From the NCBI RefSeq assembly GCF_018143015.1, contig NC_054740.1, positions 17,033,190-17,097,189 of the forward strand: 64,000 bases of DNA, written 5' to 3'. The notes under the pieces are model-generated. The model had not been told where the DNA came from. It saw only the letters and a program-made list of their open reading frames with translations, and ran no database searches. The DNA is from Lytechinus variegatus. Lineage: Eukaryota; Echinodermata; Echinoidea; Temnopleuroida; Toxopneustidae. Each line of letters starts with the position of its first letter. The stretch's first letter is position 1. Below are positions 48,613 to 60,900 of the stretch, in pieces. The position numbers were made by a program, and so were the translations under genes.

Positions 48613-48960
48613 CAGCTCGGGCTTCGCGCTCGCATAATTCGGTTAGTGATATACGTATGTTCTTGGTGAATTCCTACAAACAAGTCTTAAAATGCCCCTC
48701 TTCAGGTGTGATTGTGAATTTCCTAAATTCGCGCTCGCAACATTTGATTAGTGAGATGTGTACGTTAATCGTGAATACAATGACTACAAGAATGCTTCAT
48801 GTGTACATGTAATTCGAACAAAATCAGCAAGCGCTTGGCATTCGCATTATGTGACTATGATAAGATTTGTTAACAGATTCCTTAAAAAAAATAGTCCTTA
48901 AAATGTCCCTGTTTGTGGTCAATGTATACAAAAATTTCAGCTCGCACTTTGCGCTCTCAT
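48613..48960 (-). repeat. Inverted copy of the 112 bp GCGAGCGCGAAG tandem repeat
   Basis: Cores CAGCTCGGGCTTCGCGCTCG (48613), TTCGCGCTCGC (48728), a degenerate one near 48829, and CAGCTCGCACTTTGCGCTCTC (48939). Spacing is about 105-115 bases, as in the array at 39213-39860, but in reverse orientation. Confidence 0.75.
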
Positions 48961-49167
48961 TCCTTATTTAGCGAGACAGATACGTAGCATGATTACAAAA
49001 AAATGCTAATTATGTCTCTTTTTAAGTCTGAATATCAAAAACTTTCAGAACAGTACCAGGTGTTACTATAATTTTATATAAGAAAATAATTCCCCGAGTT
49101 TCGTAATTTTGTCAAAAGAATTTTTTCTAACAGAACGAGTGACAATCCATCCGAGCCACCTGAAGTC

Positions 49168-49331
49168 ATAGGCGGCGGAAGCGGGGGGGGGGGGGGAGGG
49201 GGACGGACCCCCCCTAAAGTTTTGTTGATAACCTTTGTTTTTTTTTTTTTTGCTTGTCAATTTTGTTTACCTCCGTCCATCACAAAATTTCAGGTGGACC
49301 CCCTCTAATTATGTTGGCTTCCGCCGCCAAT
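49168..49331. mobile_element. Short element with AGGCGGCGGAAG ends, copy 1
   Basis: The left end CATAGGCGGCGGAAGCGGG and right end GGCTTCCGCCGCCAATG are inverted; a long G run is inside the left end. The internal segment CAAAATTTCAGGTGGACC matches, inverted, the copy at 53943-54096. Confidence 0.68.
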
Positions 49332-49957
49332 GCCTGAAGTTCGGTGTATATCGTCTGCTACTATTCGTTGAGTTGATTTGCCTTCAGGTTCGGATGTATT
49401 CACTTGTTTGTAAGTTCAGTTATATCATTATTTTCATTCTCATTATTTTGTTGATAGAGGGAAGAGACTCTGTCTAGATGTGCTCATACTGGAATTCATT
49501 TTCATGGATTTGACCCGCGATTGGGAGACATGTGCCCTCTTTGTTAGCTTTGGGAAAGGGCACTTTCAAACAACAAGGTCCAATAGGGTCCAGGAAGCAA
49601 AGCCCCTGGCAGTTTCAAAATTGTGATATCTCTCGAGGGCATTTTGTAAAAAAGAAAGAAAATGGAATCAACATCTTAAAGTTGCCAAGTTTTTTATAAA
49701 GGAAAATTGGGGAAATGCGAGCTAGCGTAGAAAGTGAGCATGGAAATTTGCACATATTTTCAGACTCAAATCTATTTCTGTCAATATTTTGGTGTTTCTA
49801 GTCCTACCATTCGCTAAATATCTTGGCATTGCACAGAAGGGTAATACACAAATCCCTGTTCGCCCTGCATGAGTGTGGAGTCACTGCCAAGATGTTTATT
49901 GAAAGTGGGTTTTAATTATTATGGAGAGATTGTCCTAAATCTCTTCATAATAATTTT

Positions 49958-50051
49958 GAGAGTCAAAAGGGGCCTAAGCTTTCGATCCTAGCAGAATCTT
50001 CGAATCCGAAGATTCTGCTAGGATCGAAAGCTTAGGCCCCTTTTGACTCTC
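49958..50051. repeat. Perfect 45 bp inverted repeat (foldback)
   Basis: The arms 49958-50002 and 50007-50051 are exact inverted copies around the 4-base loop AATC. Each arm contains GATCCTAGCAGAATCTTCG or its complement, followed by GAAAGC. This resembles the stem II-GAAA half of the hammerhead ribozymes of Penelope-like retroelements, but the CTGATGA half of the core is absent. I infer a rearranged remnant and not an active ribozyme. Confidence 0.85.
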
Positions 50052-52256
50052 TTATTTACTCCATTGGCTCTTTTTTTAGATCAGCAGTTTTCAGCAGCTT
50101 CTTTTTGCCATAATAATTTTGGTGAGAATTTTTTTTTATTGGTCGTCAATTTTTTTTCTGAATGAGCTGAAAGTATGATATTTCTACTGTTAGTGATTAT
50201 GTAACAATTGGCTGTCCATACTTTAACCACAACTTTAAACCTGAGTTTAAGTTAAACCGACTTAAGAATACGGGCCTGTGTATTTGCCACAGTAAAACCT
50301 GCCCTTTTTTACTATTCTCTATATAGGTTTTAATATTTCTTTGTTAAAGCTTTTCAGTTAACTTATTTTTTCTTTCTTGTCTTATTTCTTCAGTTTTCCT
50401 TTCCTTAGATCTTCTTCTGTTTTTTCTTCCTTCCTTTTTTATTCTCTCTTTCTCTTTTTGAGGGAGGGGGCCGCCCCCTTCTCCAAAATTAAGGGGGCAT
50501 GTCCCCCCCGCTCCCGCCGCCATCGCATCGAGCATGAAGCTTTAGGAAATTGGGATCTGATTTCCTAATATTTATATAAAAGTTAGGTCCTACCTTAAAT
50601 TCTTGCTGGCCAGAGGATCCAGCCGCTCAGGTAAATTTCACAAATCCAGTGACAAGAAATGTATACACTTCACAATTTCAAATAGATTAGAAAAAAGGGA
50701 CAGACGTCACAAAATGTCTCGCGAAGAAATGAGCTCATTAAGTATGCAGAGAATATAAACTTCGAAGGAGTGGAGGTGACGGTATGAAGTAAGAATTGAA
50801 AAAGATAGAGAAATGAGTATAAAATGATCCTCCACAAGATTTGGTTCGATCCTCAATAGCAGCTGGATGAGATGGTCAGCATGAGTGGTTAGGACGAAGG
50901 CAGAGAGTAGAGTGATGATGTGGTAGAGAAAACAAGTTGTTTTTACCAACATCAGAAAAGGTGAGACAAAGAAATAAGCGCCAAAAAGGGGGCAAAACAC
51001 AGTTGAAAAGAACAAAGAAGAGAGAAGCAGACTGTGAGAAAAGTAAACATGCAAGCATCTCTGTAACCGTGGTGTTGTATACCTGCAAGTTCATTGCAAT
51101 AAACAAGGAACAATGAAATGATGTTTGCTCCAAGTCTAGGACAAAAGAAAGGTTGTTTCTTAATATAAGAATGTGTAGATTTGGGCAGGAAATGAGTTGC
51201 CTTGTTCTGTGCAAGTAAAGTATAGTACATTGCACATGGCAGAAACAAGTTAGAATATAGATATGAAATTGGAAATAAAAGAATTTATATACATGAACAG
51301 AATATTGAAATATCAATGAAAATATATACAAGGAAAGAATATATAGATATATAAAAAGATATAGTCAAGTCACTACAAAGCAATGTTGATAGCTCGCCTC
51401 CATGCATGGGCATCGACGCGACTTACGGTATATAGGCAATTTACGTGTTTCGTAATTACCAACCTTCGGAATAACGAAGTGCAAGTACCACTATTTCAAG
51501 GGACATAACATCCCATAACATAATAAAGTAAAAACAATTTTAAAAAACAACAGCATTATACTCACTCATCATGTCATGTACTCCATAGTCTCTCAATGGG
51601 TCGTCTGTTCATTGTCATACGTGCTATATGGACTCTTCTGCCCGCAATTGCATCTCGAATGTCACACAATAGGCCTACACATAAACATCTCGCATCTTAA
51701 TTCGACAAAAACATATCTCTTCGACAGATGAACCATGGAAAAGATGCAAAAAAAAAATCTATGAGCAAAATTTGACAGAAGAATTAAGCAAGAAATTGTC
51801 AGGACGTGTTGTATGGTATTCTTGATTTACAGCAAACAAAGGCGACGTAAGATTGTCGTATACTGCTCTGGCTGTATGATGATGGCACAATATTCAATAT
51901 GTCGTCTGCTCCTGCTTGTTGCATGGAGGAGGAACGTTTGCTCACCTACTTTTCCGTTTAGTCTATGACTTCAGGCGCATTGTCTCCCAGCCACGATCGC
52001 AGTATAGTGTTAGTATATACATTCGTTTAACTTCCTTTTATCCTTTCAGTCATTCACCTTCACGTGCTTACAACCCCCCCCCCCATGTCAATTAAGAATT
52101 CCAAAACCCCATACCATTTAACTCCTAAACCCTGACCATATAAAAGACCAACCCTCAGTGACGTCAACTAACTTCAAGGAACATAATGACTCATACTTCT
52201 GGACAGCCCCAGTCATGCACAGAGCATCACCATGTCCCTTATAACAGAGAAAGTAT
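50052..52256. other. Intergenic, no gene supported
   Basis: The minus strand of 50707-51331 is open in all three frames (98-151 codons), but the three peptides are hydrophobic, low in complexity and without motif. I read this as T-rich sequence poor in stops. A C run with purine-pyrimidine asymmetry lies at 50460-50510. Confidence 0.5.
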
Positions 52257-52600
52257 CGGGGGGGGGGGGCAGTACGTATTTCTGTTCACATGCGTGACCA
52301 AATTATTTCTAAACACCCCCTAAACGACTTTTTTTCTCTGTGTGCAAAATAACCCCCTAAACAAGTTTTTCGCGGGATTTATTTTAACAATTTGCTCCCC
52401 AAAAGTTGTCGCCAGAATATGACCTCGGAGGGAAAAGCTTGGGGGATATACCCTAAACCCGTTTGGCTATAGTCCTTATAAAAGCTCTGGAAAAAATGCC
52501 CTCAATACGTTTGACCAGTCTTTCAAAACCACTCAAAACGCGTTCTTATTGGTCACGCATGACTTTGTGTACAGCAATATGACTGCCCCCCCCCCCGGGG
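52257..52600. mobile_element. G-run-ended inverted-repeat element
   Basis: The left end is CGGGGGGG-GGCAGTACG, then ACATGCGTGACC; the right end is GGTCACGCATGAC, then ACTGCCCCCC-CCGGGG. Interior words CCCCCTAAAC and ACCCCC-type runs are simple. The build resembles the element at 54708-55265. No clear target duplication. Confidence 0.65.
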
Positions 52601-53734
52601 TGGGGAGGGAGTTTGATAGACAGTTACAAGACCAATCAGAGCAAGTTTAGATCCTTAATTCCCTTAAATTATAACACCCCCAAAACTTAATGGTTTTATC
52701 TGAATCTTCATTGATATCTTCATGTACTTCGAATTGTAATGTAGCTATACCCTGTTATTTTGAACTGCAAATGACTTTCTTCGGAGTTCATCATTTATTT
52801 TCATTTAAGCTTCCCTTTATATATTACCGATCCCATACACAACAATGGTCTGGGCGAACGCAGACTCTGTCTTGTTCCCCCACTATGTTGTGATCCCACC
52901 TTTCTTTGAGTTTCTAAGACCTTTAGTCTCAAGATGCCCTTGAACCGACAGCTTACCTCCTCCAAGTGATACATTATCACCGTTATTTATTATTTGGCGC
53001 TCGTATTGGCCTATTGATTTGCGTGCTTTGCCATTGACCTGTCCATCATGGTTTAGGTCTGTTGACCGGGGCCTTCTTTAAAGGGGGATATTCGCCCTGA
53101 GCCCCTGACGATCAGTTGGTTAAATAAAAACAGGGAAAATAAAGAAAATGTTGGTTAAAGTTTGGTGCCATCAGAGGATAAGAGTTGTAAATTTCAAGAT
53201 TCAGATTTGTGACGCCATTTTCGTGCGCGCAGCGCCCCAGCCCCATTATCATAATGAGAATTCCATAAATTTAATTTTCTCCGCTGATGAGAGCATTGTG
53301 AATGAAGATAGGCCCTATTGTCCTCATAGAACATGGGTTGAAAGGATGTGTCTGGTGATTTATCCCACACATAAATAAAATCACGTTCCATGTATCTAAG
53401 AAATGACATTTGAATATATGTATACTTTCTGCGTAATTATGAATAGTTGCTCGTCTCAGTCGTCTGTGACGTCATAAAATGGAAAAGTTTGAATATCCAT
53501 TTCTCCTATAATGATTGATTTTAATAAAACATTCAGCAATGTTTTTCGATTTTCTTCTGTTTTTATCAAAACCAAATTATCATGGTAAACCTCCCCTTAA
53601 AAACTCATTATTAGTGTAAAGGAATCGAGAAAACGGATAAATCATTATGTACTAGCTAATCCAATTCTAATCATTGTCATGTTTACATTCTCCCCGACAT
53701 TATTTAGCATCAAGGAGAATTAATATATAAACAA
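52601..53734. other. Intergenic, nothing recognised
   Basis: Includes several short frames without domains. No repeat ends found. Confidence 0.45.
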
Positions 53735-53899
53735 GTGGGTGTTTCATAAAGCTGCTCGTAAGATACGAATGACTTTACACATGACTGGTAATCCTTTCTT
53801 GTGCTAAACGATATCCCTGTGTAATTGATTTATGACCTAAGAACATGTTCCAGTCGTTTTTGTGCGTAAAGTTTACGAATAGTTTTATGAAACACCCAC
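53735..53899. mobile_element. Palindromic MITE family d, copy 2
   Basis: 165 bases. The ends GTGGGTGTTTCATAAAGCT / AGTTTTATGAAACACCCAC match the first copy at 45931-46093. Inner words AATCCTTTCTTGTGC and CGTAA-GACTTTAC are shared; the central part is diverged. Confidence 0.8.
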
Positions 53900-53942
53900 C
53901 AGAGCCGATACGCGGCATGCCTGCATGAAAAGACCAGCCACC

Positions 53943-54096
53943 CAATGGCGGCGGAAACCAACAAATTTAAGGGGGGTCCACCTGAAATTTTGTGATGGAC
54001 ACTTGTAAAAATATTTGACAAGCAAAAAAAAAAAAAAGGTCATCAACTAAAAAATTAGGGGGGACCTGTCCCCCCCCCCCTCTTCCACCGCCTATG
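53943..54096. mobile_element. Short element with AGGCGGTGGAAG ends, copy 2
   Basis: The left end CAATGGCGGCGGAAACC and right end TTCCACCGCCTATG are inverted, with C/G runs inside the right end. It contains GGTCCACCTGAAATTTTG as the complement of copy 1 at 49168-49331. A long A run precedes the right end. Confidence 0.65.
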
Positions 54097-54699
54097 CAGC
54101 CACCCCCTCCCTCCCACAACACATGATTCGAATAGAGAAAACCATCTATCACTGGTAAAAGATAATATGAGAAAATTATATGGCACCAAGTTTTTTTTTT
54201 CTTTAAAATTGCAAAAAAAAATGAACATCAATGGGCGTTACGCAATGAAAAAACTAACGTCGCTACTTGTATTTTTATCCCTAAAATGTTAAATTGTTCA
54301 TGGTTTCAATCGTCTTTGAATTTCTAGTCATTTTAACTTGAAAATTGAAATATACCAACTATGACGCCAGTAGCATATTAGTTTACCATTGCAAACCTCT
54401 GCACTTTTGCTATTGGCTGCTGTTCACAAATTTGTCTATTTTTTGTTGTGTATGTATATCATCTGGCATCCGCAAATATTGTGATAATTCATTTCATCAT
54501 TACGCTTTGTGGACTTTTCGATTTTTTTTGACAATCTAACCTAATGGACATTCTAAGCACTTTATGTAATCATGCATTTTTACCTGACCGATTATCTCTA
54601 TATATTTTGTATGTATTATTAACACCAAACATAAAATAAAGATGGTCCCGAAAAGTCACTCACTAGTTGCTGAGATGTCAATAATGATTGTGATCTGGA

Positions 54700-55273
54700 T
54701 CAGTTTTCCCGGGGGGGGGGGCACTTACGTTGACGAGTGGATACCATGCGCGACCAAAAAAACACGTAAAAAGGATGTCCTTTTCACGATAGGGCACGTT
54801 ACGTACGTAACGTGATAAGGGTGTCAAAAACACAAAAATAATGAAAAAAGGGTATCTATTTCGCTAGGAAGATAACGTGTTTAGGGTAGAATTTGCGGGG
54901 ATGATAAAACAAAATTAAAATGTTTTATAAAGGATGTCCTTTTTGCCCGAACACTTCGTGTTAATACAGTCCGATTTGCGCGTGGTGTAGAAGGTGGGGT
55001 CGTACTAAAACAAATAAGGTAAAGCCGACTACCGAAGGACCCGTAACAATAAAACATTTCTGTACTCGTTTAAGGGTTCATTTCAGGGAATATTTGCCAA
55101 GAGTATAGTTTTGTTTTCAATACTTGTTAAGGGTAGGGTTTCACACGCCAATACTTGTTAAGGGGTGCATTTTCAGAATATGGAAATTACGTGTTTAGGG
55201 TGCTTTTGGAGACCCCATGGTCGCGCATGGTATCCACTCGTGAATGGAAGTGCCCCCCCCCCGGGTCAGTTTT
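54700..55273. mobile_element. hAT-like MITE with 8 bp target duplication
   Basis: The element 54708-55265 has ends CCCGGGGGGGGGG-CACTT and AAGTG-CCCCCCCCCCGGG, followed inward by GAGTGGATACCATGCGCGACC and its complement. The 8 bases TCAGTTTT lie directly on both sides (54700-54707 and 55266-55273). An 8-base duplication is typical of hAT transposons. The interior is non-coding, with ACACGTTA-type words and several ACGTGTTTAGGGT-like repeats. Confidence 0.85.
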
Positions 55274-55379
55274 ACAAACTCAGAATAAGTTTTGGAGCTA
55301 GGGGAAGCAATCCAAATTTCAACACCAAGGCCAACACCGTACTTGAAATTACCCAATGCGGTGCCAACGGCCACTGCAA

Positions 55380-55700
55380 GTAGGCCTAGGGGTCGGGCCG
55401 GCCGTTACGAGGCCGTAAATTAACCATGTATAATAACACTAATCTTATTTTTCTTTCGTTTTTAAGCGTTTGAATAATTGAATATTCATGACCATGTGCA
55501 TATTACAATTTTCACAAAATATTGATAAACTTTAAAATTCAGTAACTTTGTTATTTGTTTTCCGATTTTGATGAAATTTCCAGCATTTTGCTCTGTGAAT
55601 TTTACTCTATTTATTTAGATATAAATATTTTCAGCCCGGACCATCCCTTTAAGTTTAGAGTTATGGTACGTATTTAACTCTATGGTTGGCGTATTTCTGT
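55380..55700. repeat. Shared GTCGGGC-GGCCGTTACGAGG segment and MITE half
   Basis: Near 55391 a segment with GGCCGTTACGAGGC and GTAAATTA also occurs near 39922 within the CAGGGGCGGATCC element. Near 55640 the sequence CAGCCCGGACCATCCCTTTAAG looks like a MITE right end with a TTAA border, but I could not find its left partner. Confidence 0.4.
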
Positions 55701-55719
55701 ATGCAATCACATATACTTT

Positions 55720-56245
55720 TTTTCACGCATTCTTCAACCAGCAACTTGGCGCAACTGATGTTTTCCGACCGTAGTTGGTCAAGCATGCAAAGATCTGATC
55801 ATGGACCCTACCCCATGATCTGATAATGGTACCAAAATATGCGGGGAGAGTGAATCTGTCAGGACATATTAATAAATCAATGATAAAGAATCCATACTTG
55901 TCGTGAGGAACATTGAGCAATAATTTTTGGTCTTTCTTGTCAATGATGAAGCGGGTAGTGATGTGAGAACTGATAACCATCAGAAAATGTTTGAATACAG
56001 GTGAATTAAAGGTGAAAATGTTGTGTGTCGTACGGGACTCAGAAATGTCCCTTACGACACGCAACAATTATTTTCACCCCTAATTCATCAATGGAAAACA
56101 CATTTTTGTTGGTTGTCATTTTTTACATGACTACCCAGCTTTAGTTTAATATTACCATAACAAAAATTAAAGGTCCTCTTTTGTTTGGACAGCAGGTTGA
56201 AGTGTTGTGAAATGGCTGATTTTTCTAGCATGGAATCGCCCCCAA
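55720..56245. mobile_element. Second locus of the CGTACG-motif element (partial)
   Basis: Two motif copies, 56024-56038 (minus) and 56046-56060 (plus, with one base change), lie about 170 bases from an end TGGAATCGCCCCC (56231) like those at 25188 and 27380. The left end is not found. Confidence 0.45.
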
Positions 56246-56387
56246 ACTGATGGGAAAATTTTCTGACTCACTCTATATATTTGGTAGATCATTAATGTGT
56301 GCCAAGAATAGACAGGGATCGAGTACACTATCCAGAGGAATAAGACTGGAGACTTCAATCAAAATTCATATTACCACTCTTAATCTA

Positions 56388-57350
56388 CAGTGCGTATCAA
56401 AAAAAAGTTTACACTTAGAAAAAATCCTGTAAATTTATGCATTTGTAATATCGTGAAGATTTTTCCACATTTTAACATTGGTACAGATCCATTTAAGCAA
56501 ATGACGTTATAATTGTCGAAAAATATTTCTGCTTGAGTGAGCACCACTTACTTTTGAAAAGTTAGTGAAAAATGATTTGCGCAGAACTATGAAATAGTTA
56601 CGCGAATAAAAGTAGACCTTAATCATGAAGAACACGTGGAATTTAGCTAGTAAAGTTGATTTGAGGATATCTTTTATCTTTTTGTAACTTGTTTCCTTCC
56701 ACAAAACACTTCAAAGAGTGCATTGCGCCCCACACCACTCCCCATTGTGACGATATTTGCTTACACAGAGCTGTGATTTACATGAAATGGCTTAAGCTTG
56801 ATTTTTATTTTGTTAATCATTGTCAAGCTTGGGAAAAGTGTGGAGAAACAAGTATCAAATGAAGAATGAAATGTAAACCCACTTTAAATGATAAGAACTT
56901 AGTGAAAAATTGATGGAGATGTCTGATGTAAACTTTTGTTCAGATTCAGTTATGCCCCCCAGACCCATCTGGTTATGTTTGTGCTTACTAAGTGTTGAAA
57001 TTTCAATTTGGGTGGCAAAATTGTTACAAAATGTTTGAAGGTATCCGTTATATTTTAAGTGACTAAAAGTGCAAGGGAAATGTAAAAGAAATGTTTCGCA
57101 GGGTAAGTTTGATTTCACGCTTTCCCCTTGACACAGTATGAAAATGAGCTTTTCTGCGCAAACAGATTTCTGCGAGCTTTACAAAAATGGACAGTGCTCA
57201 CTCAAGCGTAACATTCTGTCAAAACTTTTACTTTCATTGGATAGATGAGACCCAAACCCAAGATTATATGTGAAAAAATTACCAACATGTTGTATATTTT
57301 TCAATTCCCAGGGATTTTTCAAAGTGTAAACTTTTTTTTGATACGCACTG
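56388..57350. mobile_element. Tc1/mariner-like non-autonomous element, copy B (uninterrupted)
   Basis: 963 bases; ends CAGTGCGTATCAAAAAAAAG and CTTTTTTTTGATACGCACTG, flanked by TA at both sides. Highly similar to copy A at 19365-20963 along its length, without the nested MITE. No transposase frame. Confidence 0.87.
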
Positions 57351-57625
57351 TATAAGTCCCCACTCTACAGATTTTTTTCCCCACATCCCAATGGTCATTT
57401 CTTTTTAAGTATGAATTAATCACATATTCGAGAGAGATAATTCTCTATTTATACATACATATATATATATGTATATGTATACATATCAAATGATAAAGTC
57501 ATGTTTTCTCTCAGGTAACTTGTTTATATGAACGCGACCAAAATGATGTCAAAATCACATAGGTAAGTATGACAAGTCAATAAAAAAATTCACAAAGCTT
57601 TAAAAAAAAATCAATATATTGCACT

Positions 57626-57631
57626 TTTATT
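57626..57631 (-). terminator. Candidate polyadenylation signal of SLC16-like R
   Basis: AATAAA on the minus strand, 95 bases past the stop codon of the upstream paralogue. Position is plausible; not otherwise confirmed. Confidence 0.45.
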
Positions 57632-57725
57632 AACGTTGGCATCTTGAGTAACTTGCAGAATGGATGAGCGTTTGGAAGCTGAATTATCATTAAGGTTAAT
57701 TTTTGATGAACTTCTAGCAGATTCG

Positions 57726-57934
57726 TCATAGAAAATCATCATTTTCATCTGAATGTTGTGAGTCGGGTTCCTTGTATGTCCCGATATCGCGTGAATTGAA
57801 TCCTGAATCTCTGCTTTGTCCTTTTCTTCTCAAGACTATTATGGTCGCTAATGTCAGACAGCATGATATCAATGACGTCACACCAAGGAACACGAATAAG
57901 AGTTCGATGTCACCGGTTTGATCTCGGACAAAAC
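57726..57934 (-). CDS. SLC16-like R coding exon 4 (last)
   Basis: The acceptor on the minus strand is TTTTGTCAG (AG at 57936-57935). Two bases finish the Gly codon; FVRDQTGDIELLFVFLG leads into TM12 and a tail of about 30 residues after LRRKGQSRDSG. It ends FL and TGA or equivalent stop at 57726-57728. Confidence 0.92.
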
Positions 57935-60900
57935 CTGACAAAATAAGAAAGAAAAGTTGTTTGAATGTTTGGATATTATTCACTCAATTGTTATTTTGAA
58001 TATAAAAGCAAGTTTTTATATATTTCATATAATTAATTATCAATTTCATTACAAACATGACAAAGCGGGTAATTTCATAATCAAAAGGGGTCTCTCCACT
58101 CTTTCATTTGAATATATATAGATTTTCCAATCTCTGTGCCAATCTTACGTCGGTCATTATTTTTTGTAATTGTTGAACTTTTATTCATCATTAACACCGA
58201 AAATAGTCGAATTATAGAAAGGAAGTTTCTTGGAAATATATGTATAAGACTTTTCATACCTGCAACGTATCCCGACAAGATGTATCCAATGCCGACAGAC
58301 AAGTAGAAGATACTACTAGCATCTGGAAAGTTCTTAGTCTGGACGATCTCCGACATAACCGCTTCGACGGTCACATTAGCACCGAAGAGTCCAAAGCCAA
58401 TAAGAAAGGACATTACCACCAGATATATGTATGAGGAGTGGAGTATCTGAAAGAAAAATATTGCTGTGGGTAGTAGCTGATTCCAGAGCAAGTACTGCGG
58501 ACTCCATGCCGGACGATAGCGAAGACCAACGGACATGACAACAGATGACACGATACCGCTAATGGCCCCAGATGTAGCGAGGTAGGTTCCGCGGGCGATG
58601 TCGATTCCGTGTTCGACCGCGTATTTGACAATGAAAAGAGCCCATCCACCTGTCACCAAAAAAGTCAGGAGGACGCTTGGAAGAAAGAGGAGTGAAAACA
58701 ATGGTTCTTTTATCAATACGTCGAAATGGAATAGGGCCAAGCAAGATGAAACCATCGAACCATCTGTCCGATTGAGGCTGGAGCTTGCAGAATATTGAGA
58801 AAGTTGTCCGATCATATCTCTTTCATCCAGGTATATTTCTGGTTCCTCCACTTGGGTATGCTTTGCATCCCCGATGGAAGCAACAAAAGTTTCTGAAGAC
58901 AACTCAGGACCTTGACATTGATTGACACCATCATCTTCTCCTGCTTGCCTCTGTCCACTTTTGATCATTAAGTGGTCATCTCTTTGATCATGTTGACTGC
59001 CAACTCTATTATTTTCGCTCGATGTTATTTGATCATATTCTTCCGTTCCAGATGTTATCACCTGCATAAATTGTTCCTGCTCTCGCTCCTCCACCGGACT
59101 TGGAATTCTTGGACTGTTTCTTGGATCCTTAAGAACCAGTCCGATTGGAAGCATGTTGAGGACCAACGCTCCCACTACCAGTAGGGTCCCACTCAATCCA
59201 TACTGCTCCAGGAGTTTCTCTGTAACCGGGGGTAAGACAACGGCACCAAACGGGATACCAAGTACGGAGATGCAACTTGCAAATGGGAATTCTTCTTGGT
59301 AGTATTCGTGTAGGAGAACAAGTGCTTGGAGATTTACCACGGAGCAGCACAATCCTGCAAGCAAAAAGAACAATTACATCACTACATTATGAAATCAGGC
59401 AGACAAAATTCGTGATTGTACCAGTTTTGGCACCAGTGGCGTACATATAGACAGCGAGGATGGGGCAATCTTCCTACTTTCCAAGTGAGGGATTCTGTAT
59501 ACAGTTGTTCTCCGTTATTAAAAGAAATCATGATTGATCAAACCGTATTATTGTAAATACAGGAGAAAAATAATTTAGTTAGTTCAAAGCTGTAATCATA
59601 ATGTAAACGTTGGTATACCCCTTATATACTCCCTTTATAAAATGCCCCTGTAGCACATTGAAGAAAAAAAATAATGATAAAAACATCTGGGGCCCAGATA
59701 TGGCGTACGGGGAAAATTTTCTACAATGCTGCCAGCAAAGTAATTTTGTAATAAATTTTCACATACATATTTCTGAGTGAAATATCATTATGTAACCCCT
59801 TCCTTTTTTTTTCTTGGTCTTGATATATATATATATGTATATATATATTTTTTTTTTTTGGGGGGGGACAAGCGCCCCCATCTGTACGCCAGTGATGTTA
59901 CCTACCAACGACCATGAAGAGAATACTCATGAGGATAAGATTTCTGGTGAATGCTGTACCAATCAAAGCACATCCTGCAGCAAAGCCGGATAGAGTTGTT
60001 AAGATACGAGGACGGGCGCATCGATGAATAAGCATCTTCGATATTGGCGCTTGGTAAATGAAAGAAAAGATTATCAAAAAGTATCACCGTATTGTCACTA
60101 GTAATGTCATCAATTCTATATTATAAGAGCGGATATGACATGTACAAGATTAATAACCATTGTAACACTCATACCTATAATTTTATGTGAGGGGAACATG
60201 ACCAAAGGGATCTATTTGTAATAAAGACAATAGATGCGATTTTATTTTTGTATATTGATATCAAATATCTAGAAATATTAGGGAAAATAATATCTAAAAA
60301 CTCGAATGTATTTCTGTATAACAAAAGAATAATTGAATTAACCTATACGTGTAATTGCGAAATGAGATACAAATAGGCTTTGTTGTCAAGATAGCCCCGT
60401 AATTACAAATATTGAGGAAGAACTTCATTTTCACCATTATATCAACTGCAAACGGGAAACCGGACAATGCAAATAATTTGCAAATGAATTGAGGACATGC
60501 AGATACAACATTTTTAACCATGCCTGTCGTTACGTCAATGACTAAATTATCATGCTGCTATTGCGTCAAGCACCTTGTGCTTATAATAGCTGGCCCCTGT
60601 ACTTTACTGAAATATTATATGCTTATGTATAATTTAATTATCAGTCTTCGTCAGTATTATTCTCTTAGAATTATTGTCACATCTAAAATGTATTCATTTA
60701 TATATTTTGTTATTATGTGAACATGTTAATTCATCATTAATCTATGAATAAAATGCAGAAACTCCTGCAAAAAAAAAATGGTGCAGCAAAATCCATGCAT
60801 GGTACCTATCTATGTAGAATGTGTGTTTTTTGCTTTATTTGTTCTTTCCTTGACAAAAAAAGTGTGTTTACCATTTCTGATAAGCATAGGCAGTTTGTTC

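Noticed and set aside
49985..50051. Functional hammerhead ribozyme
   Set aside because: The CTGATGA half of the catalytic core is absent, so only a stem-like remnant is supported.
50707..51331. Three overlapping long open frames on the minus strand (98-151 codons)
   Set aside because: All are Phe/Leu/Ser-rich without motif, and all three frames are open together, which points to stop-poor T-rich composition and not to coding.
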